Below are positions 18,703 through 28,571 of a DNA stretch of 64,000 bases, piece by piece. Origin of the DNA: Paenibacillus sp. FSL M7-0420 (GTDB taxonomy: Bacteria > Bacillota > Bacilli > Paenibacillales > Paenibacillaceae); the NCBI RefSeq assembly GCF_038002345.1, contig NZ_JBBOCJ010000001.1, positions 558,001-622,000 of the forward strand, in the 5' to 3' direction. The notes under the pieces were generated by a model. It made no database searches. It was not told the DNA's origin and worked only from the letters and a program-made list of their open reading frames with translations. The stretch's first letter is position 1; the number at the start of each line of letters is the position of its first letter. The position numbers and the translations under genes were made by a program.

Positions 18703-19125
18703 ATGTTCATTGTTAATGTAGAAGCAGCAATCTGTAAGGGAGATAAGTGGCTTGTGATTACACGGAGTACCAAAGAAGAGCATGCAGGAGGGACTCTGGC
18801 TCTTGTAGGGGGAAAGGTGGATATGGAGGGCAACACGCTCGAAATCCTCGAACGGACGGTGAAGCGCGAATGCGAGGAGGAGGTGGGCATCATGATCAAG
18901 GATGCGGTTACTTTTGTGTATAGCTCCTCCTTCGTAACTGAGGATGGTCGCCATGTCATCAATATGGTGTTCCTATGTGAATATGAGAGTGGTACAGCAA
19001 CTAACCGGAGTCCTGATGAAGTGGAAGCCGTCCATTGGCTGACCTGTGATGAGATCCTGAAGCATCCCCTGGCTCCTCCCTGGACCCAAGAGAGTATTCG
19101 AAGAGTAGCGCTGGCAAGAAAATAA
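18703..19125 (+). CDS. Nudix hydrolase
   Basis: 140-residue pyrophosphohydrolase that cleaves nucleoside diphosphate derivatives. The Nudix box ends canonically, with E-x7-RECEEEVGI (metal-binding REUxEExGU). The loop between GGKV and the first Glu of the box is four residues longer than the textbook spacing, as in some Nudix subfamilies. The ATG at 18703 follows AGGAGAGGGG; a TTG at 18664 has no SD. It is convergent with the AraC gene, 7 bp away. Substrate unknown. Confidence 0.85.
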   Translation: MFIVNVEAAICKGDKWLVITRSTKEEHAGGTLALVGGKVDMEGNTLEILERTVKRECEEEVGIMIKDAVTFVYSSSFVTEDGRHVINMVFLCEYESGTATNRSPDEVEAVHWLTCDEILKHPLAPPWTQESIRRVALARK

Positions 19126-19132
19126 CCTGAAC

Positions 19133-20074
19133 TCACACCCACCCCGTGAACTCCAAAATACTCGCCTTCGCCGATTGTGCCTCAGACTGCGCACCCTTGC
19201 GCCATTCCTTGGGGGAGACGCCCATCAGCTTGGAGAAGCAGCGGTTGAAGCTGGAGATCGAGTGGAAGCCGACCTTTTCCGAGATCTCCAGAATCGAATC
19301 CTCGGTGCTCTTCAGTTGCTTGCAGGCTTCCTCAATCCGGGTGCTGCTCAGGAAATCGAGGGGGGATGTGCCCATAATGTCATGGAATTTGCGGCGGAAG
19401 TGGGTGGTGCTTAAGTGGCATAGCCCGGCCAGATCATTAATGGTCATCGGCGTCATATAGTTCCTGGTGATATACTCCAGCGCAGGGGAGATCACGAAAT
19501 CGCCCTTCAGGCTATGCCCGGCCTCCTGCCCGCTCAAGGCTTCGTTCGTAGAATGAATGCGGAGCAGCTCAATGTACAGGGACAGCAATAAGCCGTACGC
19601 ACTCTCCTGATAGTAAGGCTTCTGCTGCTGCAATTCGAGGACGATGGAGGTGGCCAGCGTATAGACGAGGGGGTGCTTGTCCCTGCTTAGGATACAATTG
19701 CTGCCCTGCACTGCCCAGAGATTCGGCTCGAAGCCGGCGTAGGCGCTCTTGAAGGAATGCTGAAACAGATCCTCCGGCGAGAAAAACAAATAGGACCACA
19801 GACTGGCCTCTCCCGGAGAGCTGTACGTCGTGTGGGGCAGATACCGCGGCAGGAAGGTCACATCTCCGGCGGCAAAAGGCACGTTCTCGCCCTTAATCTC
19901 CATGATCCCGCTATCTGAATAGCAGATCCCGATCTCCAGATGGTTGTGGAAATGCAGATGCTCGCTCTTGATATCGGAGATCTTCCAGCGTTCGCCGCTG
20001 AGCAGCAGGACAGGGAAATGGATCGGCAGGCTATAGTGGCGGTACTCAATGACGGGTTTCTTTTTTCTGGGCAT
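19133..20074 (-). CDS. AraC-family regulator with cupin sensor
   Basis: 313-residue activator. An N-terminal cupin-like domain contains HLHFHNHLEIGICYSDSG, typical of sugar-sensing AraC proteins. The C-terminal double HTH reads MTINDLAGLCHLSTTHFRRK and SILEISEKVGFHSISSFNRC, then FSKLMGVSPKEWRK. The SD AGGAG lies nine bases before the ATG. The gene is divergent from the GH105-GH112 operon across a 195-bp region with a cre-like site, so it is most likely the pathway-specific regulator of rhamnogalacturonan breakdown. The regulatory target is inferred from position only. Confidence 0.88.
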   Translation of the reverse strand: MPRKKKPVIEYRHYSLPIHFPVLLLSGERWKISDIKSEHLHFHNHLEIGICYSDSGIMEIKGENVPFAAGDVTFLPRYLPHTTYSSPGEASLWSYLFFSPEDLFQHSFKSAYAGFEPNLWAVQGSNCILSRDKHPLVYTLATSIVLELQQQKPYYQESAYGLLLSLYIELLRIHSTNEALSGQEAGHSLKGDFVISPALEYITRNYMTPMTINDLAGLCHLSTTHFRRKFHDIMGTSPLDFLSSTRIEEACKQLKSTEDSILEISEKVGFHSISSFNRCFSKLMGVSPKEWRKGAQSEAQSAKASILEFTGWV

Positions 20075-20194
20075 CTTCAGCAGCTCCTGTCCTTCTTGCG
20101 TTAGAATAGGAATGAAGAATAAAGGGTCGAAACTGCGCAGTTTTGATGTGAATGTGCTTAGATGTAGAACATTTTACTGCTTACAATAGATTCT

Positions 20195-20208
20195 GTAAAG
20201 CGCTTGCA
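20195..20208 (+). promoter_or_regulatory. cre-like site upstream of GH105
   Basis: GTAAAGCGCTTGCA contains the perfect core AAGCGCTT and matches the CcpA cre consensus at about 10 of 14 positions. It lies 62 bp before the GH105 start, suggesting catabolite control of the operon. Confidence 0.45.
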
Positions 20209-20269
20209 AGCGGATGGACGAATGATAGCTGCCTTCAAAAGACGCAAGGAACAGGAGAGGGGAATACAC

Positions 20270-21289
20270 ATGCTTCAAGTTCAATATAACCGGGAAGAAA
20301 TCTTAAGCGTAATCGATAAGGTTGCCAGGAAGACACTGGCGATGGATTTAACGTGGGAGTGGCCTTGCGGTGTTGCCTATTACGGGGTGTCCAGAGCCTA
20401 CCAGACGACGGGGAACCAGGAGTACCTGGACCAGCTGGTGAAGTGGGTAGATGAATATATTGAGCTGGGCCTGCCCGACTGGACGGTCAACACCTGTGCG
20501 ATGGGCCATATGCTGATCACGTTGTATGAGGAGACGGGGGACCAGAAGTACTGGGATATTGTGTTGAGTAAAATCGGTTATATCCGGGGGACAGCGCTTC
20601 GGTTCGGGGATCAGGTGCTGCAGCATACGGTCTCGGTATCCAATGACTTCCCGGAGCAGGCCTGGGCGGATACGCTGTTCATGGCGGCGTTCTTCCTGCT
20701 GCGTGTGGGCAGCAAGCTGGAGGATCAGGAGCTGATTCAGGACGCGCTTAACCAGTATTACTGGCATATCAAATACTTGCAGGACCCAAGCACCGGCCTC
20801 TGGTTCCACGGTTATAACCATGTGAAGCAGGACCATATGTCCGGGCTGTACTGGGGCCGGGCGAACGCCTGGGGAGCCTATACCATGTCGCAGGTGAAGC
20901 CGCTGCTTAAGGAGTGGTATCTGTACCCGCAGTGTATGGATGTGGAGTGCTCGCTGCGGGATCAGCTGGCGGCGCTGAAGCTGGTGCAGACGGAGAACGG
21001 CCTGTGGCGCACGCTGCTGGACGATGAGGAGTCCTATGAAGAGGTGTCGGCGTCCTGCGGGATCGCGGCGGCCATGGTGAATAACGGCAATCCGCTGCAT
21101 ACCCGGTATGTGCAAAAGGCCCTGAAGGGCATTCTGGAGAACATCACGGAAGACGGACGTGTATTGAACGTATCGGGTGGCACCGCCGTCATGAAGGACC
21201 GTGAAGGGTACCGCCATATTCCCAAGGACTGGACTCAGGGCTGGGGCCAAGGCCTCGCGCTTGCGTTCCTGTCGGATCTGCTTAAATAG
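20270..21289 (+). CDS. GH105 unsaturated rhamnogalacturonyl hydrolase (YteR-like)
   Basis: 339-residue cytoplasmic alpha/alpha-barrel glycosidase of the GH88/GH105 type. This family removes the 4,5-unsaturated galacturonyl residue left on rhamnose-containing oligosaccharides by rhamnogalacturonan lyases. Supporting motifs are EWPCGVAYYG near the N terminus, the catalytic-Asp segment QAWADTLFMA, GLWFHGYNH and GLYWGRANAWGAY. There is no signal peptide, which fits an intracellular step. GGAGAGGGG precedes the ATG at 20270. The GH112 gene follows after 12 bp, so the two form an operon. Whether substrates are rhamnogalacturonan or another uronide cannot be settled from sequence, but the partner favours RG-I. 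Confidence 0.87.
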   Translation: MLQVQYNREEILSVIDKVARKTLAMDLTWEWPCGVAYYGVSRAYQTTGNQEYLDQLVKWVDEYIELGLPDWTVNTCAMGHMLITLYEETGDQKYWDIVLSKIGYIRGTALRFGDQVLQHTVSVSNDFPEQAWADTLFMAAFFLLRVGSKLEDQELIQDALNQYYWHIKYLQDPSTGLWFHGYNHVKQDHMSGLYWGRANAWGAYTMSQVKPLLKEWYLYPQCMDVECSLRDQLAALKLVQTENGLWRTLLDDEESYEEVSASCGIAAAMVNNGNPLHTRYVQKALKGILENITEDGRVLNVSGGTAVMKDREGYRHIPKDWTQGWGQGLALAFLSDLLK

Positions 21290-21301
21290 GAGGGATTGGC
21301 G

Positions 21302-23473
21302 ATGGCGAATAAATCCACAGGCTCCACAGGAGCTTTTACTCTGCCGGGGGAAGCCGGTTATGAAGCACTGACCTTGAAGCTTGCCGAACGCTGGGGGGCC
21401 GATGTCATTCGTGACAGTGACGGCACGCAGTTGTCGGAAGAGATTATCAGTGCCGGTTACGGCATCTATTCGACCCTGTGCATCATCCGCGACCATAACG
21501 GCTGGGCGTCGAAGAACCCGGACAAGCTGCAGCAGACCTTCCTGATTACAAGGCCGAAGGTGGCTGTGCAGGATTACATATCCATTTATCTGCTGGAGGA
21601 TTTCTTCGCGGAGCAATTCAGGGTGAATGATTCCCGTGAGGCGTTCAAGTACTGGCAGGTGTACGACCGGACAACCGGGAAGGAGGTGCCGGGGGAGCAG
21701 TGGAATTACGACCGGGAGTCCGGCAATGTGGTGCTAACCGGCATTACGCCTTGGCATAAATATACCGTCAGCTTCATGGCCTACCGGATCTGGGAAGAGA
21801 TCTCCATGTACAACCACACGACGAATCACTGGGATAAAGAGCATCTGATGCAGATCGATCCGATGTATCCCGGGACCCGGCAGTACCTGTTGGACTGGAT
21901 GGAGGACTGGTGCGGGGAGCATCAGGCGACGACCGTGGTCCGGTTCACCTCCCTGTTCTACAATTTCGCCTGGATCTGGGGCAGCAGCGGGCGGAACCGC
22001 CATCTGTTCTCAGACTGGGGGTCCTACGACTTCACGGTGAGCGTCCGGGGACTGGATCTGTTCGCAGAGCAATACGGCTATTCGCTGACCGCAGAGGATT
22101 TCGTGAACGGCGGCAAATACCGAGTCAGTCATATTGCGGCGGAGCAGCGTAAGCTCGACTATATGGCTTTTATCAACGATTTCGTCATCGGGTTCGGCAA
22201 GCAGTTAATTGACATTGTTCATAAGCACGGCAAGCTGGCCTATGTCTTCTATGATGACAGCTGGGTGGGCGCTGAGCCCTACAATGACCGCTTCGGGGAG
22301 TTCGGCTTCGACGGGATGATCAAATGCGTGTTCTCGGGCTATGAAGCCAGACTCTGCTCAGGGGTGAAGGTGGAGACACATGAGATCCGGCTGCATCCGT
22401 ATCTGTTCCCCGTTGGCCTGGGCGGTGCACCTACCTTCATGGAAGGGGGCAATCCCACACTCGATGCGAAGCAATACTGGATTAACATCCGGCGCGCCCT
22501 TCTGCGTGAGCCAATCGACCGGATTGGCCTGGGCGGCTATCTGCATCTGGTCGAGCCTTACCCGGATTTCTGCGCGTATATTGAGAAGATTGCGGATGAA
22601 TTCAGGGAGATCAAGGAGCTGCACCGGCAGGGGAAGCCGTATCACATCAAGACTAAGGTAGCTGTTCTGCACTCGTGGGGCAAGCTGCGGTCGTGGACCC
22701 TCTCCGGCCACTTCCATGAGACGTATATGCATGACCTGATTCATATCAATGAGGCCTTGTCCGGCTTGCCGGTGGAGGTGCAGTTCATCGACTTCGAGGA
22801 TGTCCGCCAGGGTATCTTACAGGATGTGGCTGTGGTGATTAATGCAGGCAGCGCCGGTTCGGCGTGGAGCGGCGGGGACCACTGGAAGGACAGCCAGGCG
22901 GTGGACGCCTTGACGGAGTGGGTGTATAAGGGCGGTACGCTCATCGGGGTGAATCAGCCTTCCGCCGTGGATGGCTACGATCATTATTTCCGGATGGCGC
23001 ATGTTCTCGGGGTGGATGAGGACACTGGTGCACGGGTAGCGCACGGCAAATGGGCTTATGAGGTTCAGCCGGTGCCGGATCTGGTGCCGGATGGCGTCAG
23101 CCTCACACCGAAGAACGGGGTCTATCTGACCGACGGGGCTGCTGCGGTGGTCCATGAGGCAGAGGGCAAGCTGGCCCTGACTGTGAATAGCTTCGGGAGA
23201 GGAAAGGGCATCTACCTGCCGTCCTTTGCCTTCAGCTGGGAGAATGCCCGCCTGCTGCTGAATCTGATCCGCTATGCCGGCAACGAGCTGGAGGAGACCC
23301 GCTACCTCCCGGATAACCTCTATACCGAGTGTGCGTATTATCCGGAGAGCAAGCGCCTGGTTGTGATCAACAATAGCGGCCAGCCGCAGCTTACCACCAT
23401 CGGGACGGACTACGGTCCGCAGGTTGTGGAGCTGGAAGCTTTTGATACGGTGATTCGGGTGATGGGGGAATAA
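21302..23473 (+). CDS. GH112 phosphorylase, probably galactosyl-rhamnose phosphorylase
   Basis: 723-residue cytoplasmic enzyme of glycoside hydrolase family 112, which uses phosphate to cleave beta-galactosides and release galactose 1-phosphate. The family signature is visible in GSTGAFTLPGEAGYEAL at the N terminus and in VFYDDSWVGAEPYNDRFGEF, whose second Asp aligns with the acid catalyst. GH112 members act on lacto-N-biose/galacto-N-biose or on D-galactosyl-beta-1,4-L-rhamnose. The neighbouring GH105 gene and the plant-wall context argue for the rhamnose-linked substrate, which comes from galactan branches of RG-I. AGGAGGG at 21288-21294 overlaps the GH105 stop, seven bases before the ATG. 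No transporter is adjacent. Confidence 0.82.
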   Translation: MANKSTGSTGAFTLPGEAGYEALTLKLAERWGADVIRDSDGTQLSEEIISAGYGIYSTLCIIRDHNGWASKNPDKLQQTFLITRPKVAVQDYISIYLLEDFFAEQFRVNDSREAFKYWQVYDRTTGKEVPGEQWNYDRESGNVVLTGITPWHKYTVSFMAYRIWEEISMYNHTTNHWDKEHLMQIDPMYPGTRQYLLDWMEDWCGEHQATTVVRFTSLFYNFAWIWGSSGRNRHLFSDWGSYDFTVSVRGLDLFAEQYGYSLTAEDFVNGGKYRVSHIAAEQRKLDYMAFINDFVIGFGKQLIDIVHKHGKLAYVFYDDSWVGAEPYNDRFGEFGFDGMIKCVFSGYEARLCSGVKVETHEIRLHPYLFPVGLGGAPTFMEGGNPTLDAKQYWINIRRALLREPIDRIGLGGYLHLVEPYPDFCAYIEKIADEFREIKELHRQGKPYHIKTKVAVLHSWGKLRSWTLSGHFHETYMHDLIHINEALSGLPVEVQFIDFEDVRQGILQDVAVVINAGSAGSAWSGGDHWKDSQAVDALTEWVYKGGTLIGVNQPSAVDGYDHYFRMAHVLGVDEDTGARVAHGKWAYEVQPVPDLVPDGVSLTPKNGVYLTDGAAAVVHEAEGKLALTVNSFGRGKGIYLPSFAFSWENARLLLNLIRYAGNELEETRYLPDNLYTECAYYPESKRLVVINNSGQPQLTTIGTDYGPQVVELEAFDTVIRVMGE

Positions 23474-23523
23474 GGGGAGGGCGAACTGCGCCTCTGTCTT
23501 CGTACCGCTTGCTGCTGAATAAC

Positions 23524-23552
23524 TTGGCCGGGGGCCGGCGAGGGAATAATAT
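23524..23552 (+). promoter_or_regulatory. Putative sigma-A promoter of yaaA
   Basis: TTGGCC (23524-23529), 17-bp spacer, TAATAT (23547-23552). The spacer includes a GC-rich GGCCGG inverted repeat. Confidence 0.4.
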
Positions 23553-23603
23553 GATAGTATAGAGGTACATTTATTTTCCCGTAGGGGTAGAAAAGAGCGT
23601 ATC

Positions 23604-24362
23604 ATGAGAATCATCATTTCACCTGCCAAAAAGATGAAGACGGACACGGATTTCCTGGAATCCCGCCAGGCTCCGCAGTTCTTACACGAGTCACAGACGC
23701 TCCTGTCCCTGCTTCGTAAGCTGAGTTACGCAGAAGCCAAGGCGCTGTGGAAATGCAATGACGCTATTGCCGCGCTGAATATGCAGCGGATTGAAGAGAT
23801 GGATCTAACCCGGAATCTGACCCCGGCGATCTTCGCCTATGAGGGCATCCAGTACCAGTACATGGCGCCGGGGATTTTTCAGACGGAGGAGCTGGACTAT
23901 CTGCAGCAGCATTTGCGGATCCTGTCCGGGTTCTATGGCATCGTCCGGCCGTTCGACGGGGTGGTCCCTTACAGGCTGGAGATGCAGGCCAAGCTGGGCG
24001 GGCCGGGCTTCAGTACCCTCTATGAGTTCTGGAACAGAAGATTGGCGGACCAGCTGTTCGCAGAGAGTGACACTATTGTGAATCTGGCCTCCAAGGAATA
24101 TAGCAAGTGCATCTCTCCGTACTTGGGCAGCCATGTCCGGATGGTTAGCGTTGTATTCGGGCAGGAGATCGGCGGCAAGGTGGTGGAGCGGGCGACGCTG
24201 GTCAAGATGGCCAGAGGCGAGATGGTCCGGTTCATGGCGGAGCAGCAGATTACCAGCGTCGAGGAGATTCAGGGCTTCAGCGGGTTTGATTTCCGGTATG
24301 AAGCGGCCTTGTCGGACGAGAACACGTATGTGTTCGTTCAGGCTAAGCAAGACAAAGAGTAG
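23604..24362 (+). CDS. yaaA: YaaA family peroxide stress protein
   Basis: 252 residues, the usual length for YaaA (UPF0246). The characteristic N terminus MRIIISPAKKMK is present, as are GIQYQYMAPGIF, FYGIVRPFDGVVPYRLEM and the C-terminal GFDFRYEAALS. In Escherichia coli YaaA limits free iron during hydrogen peroxide stress and binds DNA; the biochemical activity is not fully known. The gene appears monocistronic with its own promoter and a following hairpin. The SD is weak (GGGG about 15 bp upstream). Identity is secure, physiology is by homology. Confidence 0.9.
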   Translation: MRIIISPAKKMKTDTDFLESRQAPQFLHESQTLLSLLRKLSYAEAKALWKCNDAIAALNMQRIEEMDLTRNLTPAIFAYEGIQYQYMAPGIFQTEELDYLQQHLRILSGFYGIVRPFDGVVPYRLEMQAKLGGPGFSTLYEFWNRRLADQLFAESDTIVNLASKEYSKCISPYLGSHVRMVSVVFGQEIGGKVVERATLVKMARGEMVRFMAEQQITSVEEIQGFSGFDFRYEAALSDENTYVFVQAKQDKE

Positions 24363-24384
24363 ACTGATAGAGCAAGCAGTATAG

Positions 24385-24440
24385 AGGGTAATCCTGAAGA
24401 TGGTGGAAGCACCGGATTCGGGGTTACCCTTTGGTTTGTT
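24385..24440 (+). terminator. Probable terminator after yaaA
   Basis: AGGGTAA (24385-24391) pairs with TTACCCT (24424-24430), and the inner AATCC/GGATT can also pair. A T-rich tail (TTGGTTTGTT) follows. Confidence 0.5.
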
Positions 24441-24505
24441 GCGGGCGGACTCCGGCTTTTTGTAAGATGAAAGAAATCAGAACCGATTCAAGAGGAGGAC
24501 TTACC

Positions 24506-27500
24506 ATGGTCAGACAGGACCTGCTTACCAAAGAGCGCTTACTTAAGGAACTGGATCAATTAGGGTATTCCGATAGAATCAAAAGAATAACAGCCTTAGG
24601 ACGGCAGCACCTGGGATCTCCAGAATACTCCCTGCTGCTGACTGCTTTGCTGGCGGGCGGGGCGTATGAGGCGCGCTTGGCCCTGATGGGAGCGATCGCC
24701 ACGCTGGATGCTTCTGTGATTCTGGCGGGGCTGAAGCACCCCATGGCAAGCATCCGGAATGTGGCTGCGGGCCTGCTGCCCAAAGTCGCCTCAGGCGAAG
24801 AGATTGAACGCGAGCTTCCGGAGCTATCACAGGACTGCCGCCGCAAGCTGCTGCGCACGGTTGCCCTGATGAACCGCCAGGAGCTGGCGGAACGGCTATT
24901 GCCTGTGGTCCAGGCCCGGTGGGGCCCGGAGGAGGCAGCGATTGTGCTGCAGGCCTGCTCTGCGGCAACCGTCCGTGCGCGGCTTGCGGAGCTGGGGTAC
25001 GCGATCAAGGACTGGAAGAAGCTGGCCAGCCGCCACCTGGAGGTGGTCGCGGAGTATTTCACCAGAGAGCTGGAAGCAGCTCCGCTTAGGGCCAAGGGGA
25101 CGGTCTGGTCACGGTTCTCCTCCGCGATGGAGCAGCTGAGTAGTCGCAAGCCTGACCTGGTGCTGGCCTATGCCGTGAACCATGGGCCGGCAGACCTGCT
25201 GCCGCCTGTGCTTAAGGCGAATCTCGGCACACTGATGCGCCAGAGGCCGGGCGCGGTGTATGAGCTGTTGATCCGGACGCAGACGCGTGGTGAGCTTATG
25301 GCTTACGGTGTGCCTGAAGCTGTGCTCAAGCGGGTGAAGCTCCTCTCCATGGACGAGTGGTCACAGCTTGCCAAGCTGCTGGCAGACCAGCCCCAGCATG
25401 TGGCGCGGCTGCTGGAGCATCTTGCGCCATCTAAGCGCCAGGAGATTTTTGATGCTGCGTATGAGGAGGAGAAGCGCCGGGAGTGGATTTTCCCGGAGAG
25501 GCTGCTGTATGTATTGCCGCATGCGCTGCGTGACCGGGAGGCCGCCCGGATGCTGGGCCTGCGTGAGATCAAGGAAAACCGGGAGCGTACCCTGCGCATT
25601 ACTGCTGCCCGCTCCATTCTTCAGGTTCGTGAGCAGCTTGAGCAGGCCACCCGGGTATCGAATGCCGACGAACGCGCCACGGCGCTGATGCAGCTAATCC
25701 GCAGCACGGTTCTGGCAAGACAGGGCATGGATGCCACACTGCTGACCTTAAGCCGTATTCGCAATGATCAGGACCCTGTGCGGGGGGCGGTGTTCAAGGA
25801 GCTGTCAGAGAGTCCGGCGTCTGTGTACGAGGCTGCTCATGTCCCTGCGCTTACTGTGCTGGTGGACAGTGTGATTGACGCCAGAGACACCTCCTACGGT
25901 ACGAGATACTCTGTGCAGCAATTGGCCTTCTCGATTCTGCGCCATCAGGCGGCAGAGCCGGGCGGGGAGCTGTTCAAGTTCGCGCTGAACACGCTCCAGA
26001 AGCTGGCGAAGCAGGACGGGCAGCTCTCCCTGCCGCCCCTTGCGAAGAATATGCCGCGGGGCGTGGAAGAGATCATCTTTGACAGTATCTATTCCTACGC
26101 CGCACAGGCGGGGAAGCGGGAGAATTACAACCTGGTGCTGAGCCTGGCAACTTCATTTGGTAAAAGAGGCTATGGCATCGTCAAGCTACAGCAGCTCTTA
26201 CGGGAAGCCACCCGGGCCAAAACCGAGGGAACCGCGATCCGGGCAACCCGGCTCTGGCTGGAGCCGCTGCAGACGCGCGATGAACGGGTGAAGGAGCTGC
26301 TGGATGCAGATCCATCGTACATCACGATCCACGAGGTGTTTCAGCATCTGCATCTGAAGCGTCAGGAATGGCTGGACCCTTACCTGTCGGGGGCTGTCAT
26401 CAAGGGTAAGTTCCTCTCAGGCAAAACGGTATATCCTGTTCCGGCTGCGGACGGGTTTCACCGCTGGCTGCCGCGTCAGCAGGAGGCATATGGCTCCCTT
26501 TTAAGCACAATCGCCTTCGGTCCCAAGTACAGCCTGTTTGAGCGTGCCAGAGCGATTAGAATCATGGCAAGCATGCCGGATGTGAACCCGGAGCGGCTGT
26601 ATGAGCTGGTACAGGACAAAGAGGTGGCGGTAGCGGAGGCAGCGCTTCATGCCCTGTCCCTGCTGGAGGAGCCGGAGAAATCCTTGCCTGTGCTGCTGGA
26701 GCATCTGGATAGCGACCGGGCCCGTGTAGCGATGTACTCCATCCCGAGGTGCATCCGCCGGGTCAGTCCGCAGCAGCTGTCTCAGGCACTGAAGGCGCTG
26801 CTGAGCCGGGAGAAGCTGAAGATCACCGTCCGCAAGGAAGCCATCCGCCTGCTTGGTGCATATAGAAGTGAGGACAGTCTTCCGCTGCTCCTGCGTGAGT
26901 TCGCGAAGCCTGCTGTGCATAAGGATGTGGTGATTGCTATAGGGCATGCTGCCAGGGGGCTGCTGGACGATGAACGGAGCTGGGAGGTGCTGCGTGCCAT
27001 CGCGGCTTCTCCAGAGCGTGATATCGCAGTGAGCTTGTTGTCCCAGCAGCCTGCTGCGCTTCCGCTTGCTTACAGACCGCGTTATCTGGACTTAATCATA
27101 GAGATTGCCGATCATCCGGATGTATCCGTCAGCAGCCAGGCTTATAGCTCCATGAGGTGGTGGACAAGCGGTTATGAAGGCACTGTTGCGGCAACTGCGG
27201 CCCAGGCGGTTGCGGGTCTGAAGGACAGCTCCAGCTGGGAGTTCGCGATGATGACACTGATTGAAGCCGCCCGGGACGGCAAGGTGAACGCGGTTGTAGC
27301 CGATATCTGCCGGGAGCTAGCGGCAACACCCGTGACGCAGGAATGGAATGCAGCAGCGGATAGAGACCTGCCGCACCGGCAGCGCCTGCAGGTGCTCATC
27401 AAGCAGTTAACCGGTCTGCCTAAGAGTACAAGCATACAGCTTACCCCGTTGTACCTGGAGCTGGCCGACACGCTGGCCGCCGATGAGACTTTACAAGAGC

Positions 27501-27883
27501 TTGTCTTGACCTTATATATCGCAGTGATCGATTGGAGTCACGCAGAGGAGGCATCCGTGTATGTGAAGCGGATCGCACGGGAGGTGACCCGTCAACCGCA
27601 GCTCTTGAGTGAGTTGTACCGCGGGTTTGCCGTCAGCCTGGAGAACAGCGCCGGATACTGGACAGCAGAGACATTGCTTGAGATTGTGGATGTGCTGCGG
27701 GCAGAACCCTCTTATGAAGCTCCGTATCTCGGACTGTCCTTGCTGGAAGCAGCGGGAACGGCGCTCCGCTGGAGCCCGGAACCATCAGAGCGTCTGCGGG
27801 AGTACAGGAATCATGCGAATCCCGCAGTCCGTACACAGGCGCTGAATATTTGGACGGCGAGAGAGTCACGGCTGTTCATGCTA
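24506..27883 (+). CDS. Very large HEAT-repeat protein, function unknown
   Basis: 1,126 residues, almost entirely alpha-helical and without signal peptide or membrane segments. Hydrophobic/Arg-rich helical pairs resembling HEAT or armadillo repeats occur throughout, for example ASIRNVAAGLLPKV near residue 95, RLYELVQDKEVAVAEAALHA near 710 and SDRARVAMYSIPRCIRRV near 745. Such solenoids are protein-binding scaffolds. The ATG at 24506 has GAGGAGG seven bases upstream; 25 extra residues from 24431 are rejected. The stop is TAA at 27884-27886 and overlaps the convergent GNAT gene by 6 bp. Monocistronic; no neighbouring gene suggests a partner. Confidence 0.8.
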
Positions 27884-28324
27884 TAACCGCATATGCAGGA
27901 TGGGCCATGGCTTGCCTTGCTCATCCTGTTCGGAGCGGCTGTAGACCCGGAAGCCTAAATGTTCGTAGAATCCGGCAGCCTGGGGATTGTCTTCATTCAC
28001 ATCCACGGAGTGTACGTTCAGAGCGTGTATGGCGTACATGACCAGTTCCTTGCCAATCCCCTGTCCCCGGGCTGCGGGATCAACGAACAGCATTTCAATC
28101 TTCTGATCCTGAATGCCGATGAAGCCGAGGGGATGCCCCTCCGGATGGGTATACGTAATCAGATGCCGGATCTCTGCAATCCCTTGCAGAACTAAGGGAC
28201 GCAAGTCTTCAATATCCTGCGGGGTGAGGAATAGGTGCGTAGCCCGCAAAGCGTTCTCCCAGATGACTAGCAGTTCTTGGGAGAGTGTCTGGTTCCGGTC
28301 TGTAATCTCTTGAATAGGGTTCAT
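27881..28324 (-). CDS. GNAT family N-acetyltransferase
   Basis: 147-residue single-domain acetyltransferase. The acetyl-CoA loop is MLFVDPAARGQGIGKELV (R/Q-x-x-G-x-G/A) and the C-terminal motif is NPQAAGFYEHLGF. It resembles the YjaB-like branch. SD AAGGAG lies six bases before the ATG. It converges with the HEAT-repeat gene with 6 bp overlap. The acceptor substrate is unknown. Confidence 0.85.
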   Translation of the reverse strand: MNPIQEITDRNQTLSQELLVIWENALRATHLFLTPQDIEDLRPLVLQGIAEIRHLITYTHPEGHPLGFIGIQDQKIEMLFVDPAARGQGIGKELVMYAIHALNVHSVDVNEDNPQAAGFYEHLGFRVYSRSEQDEQGKPWPILHMRL

Positions 28325-28395
28325 AGGCTTCTCCTTGGCTGATTTTTTTGATTATAACATACTAAAATAAAGTGTGAATCGGGATGAAGCGATAG

Positions 28396-28478
28396 GTTGA
28401 CCCGTCAACGTCCCAAAAGATTAATGACTTAACTTCCAATTCTTGATACAATAAAATCAATTAAGTGAAAATATTCAC
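28396..28478. promoter_or_regulatory. Inverted repeats upstream of ROK gene
   Basis: Within the 247-bp AT-rich gap are GTTGAC-CC-GTCAAC (28396-28409) and GTGAA-AATA-TTCAC (28465-28478). Both are compact palindromes of operator size. The second lies just upstream of the predicted promoter, so ROK autoregulation is plausible. Confidence 0.35.
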
Positions 28479-28496
28479 AATTAAAGCAGCCAATAA

Positions 28497-28525
28497 TTGC
28501 TATAACGAGTGTGATTGCATATTAT
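28497..28525 (+). promoter_or_regulatory. Putative sigma-A promoter of ROK gene
   Basis: TTGCTA (28497-28502), 17-bp spacer, TATTAT (28520-28525), 46 bp before the start codon. Confidence 0.5.
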
Positions 28526-28571
28526 ATGTATAAAATTATAAAGTACATTTGTAAAAGTGGGGGGGATTCGA

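Noticed and set aside
20348..21616. 422-residue antisense ORF opposite GH105/GH112
   Set aside because: Shadow of two well-supported genes; composition is typical of reverse-frame reading of GC-rich codons.
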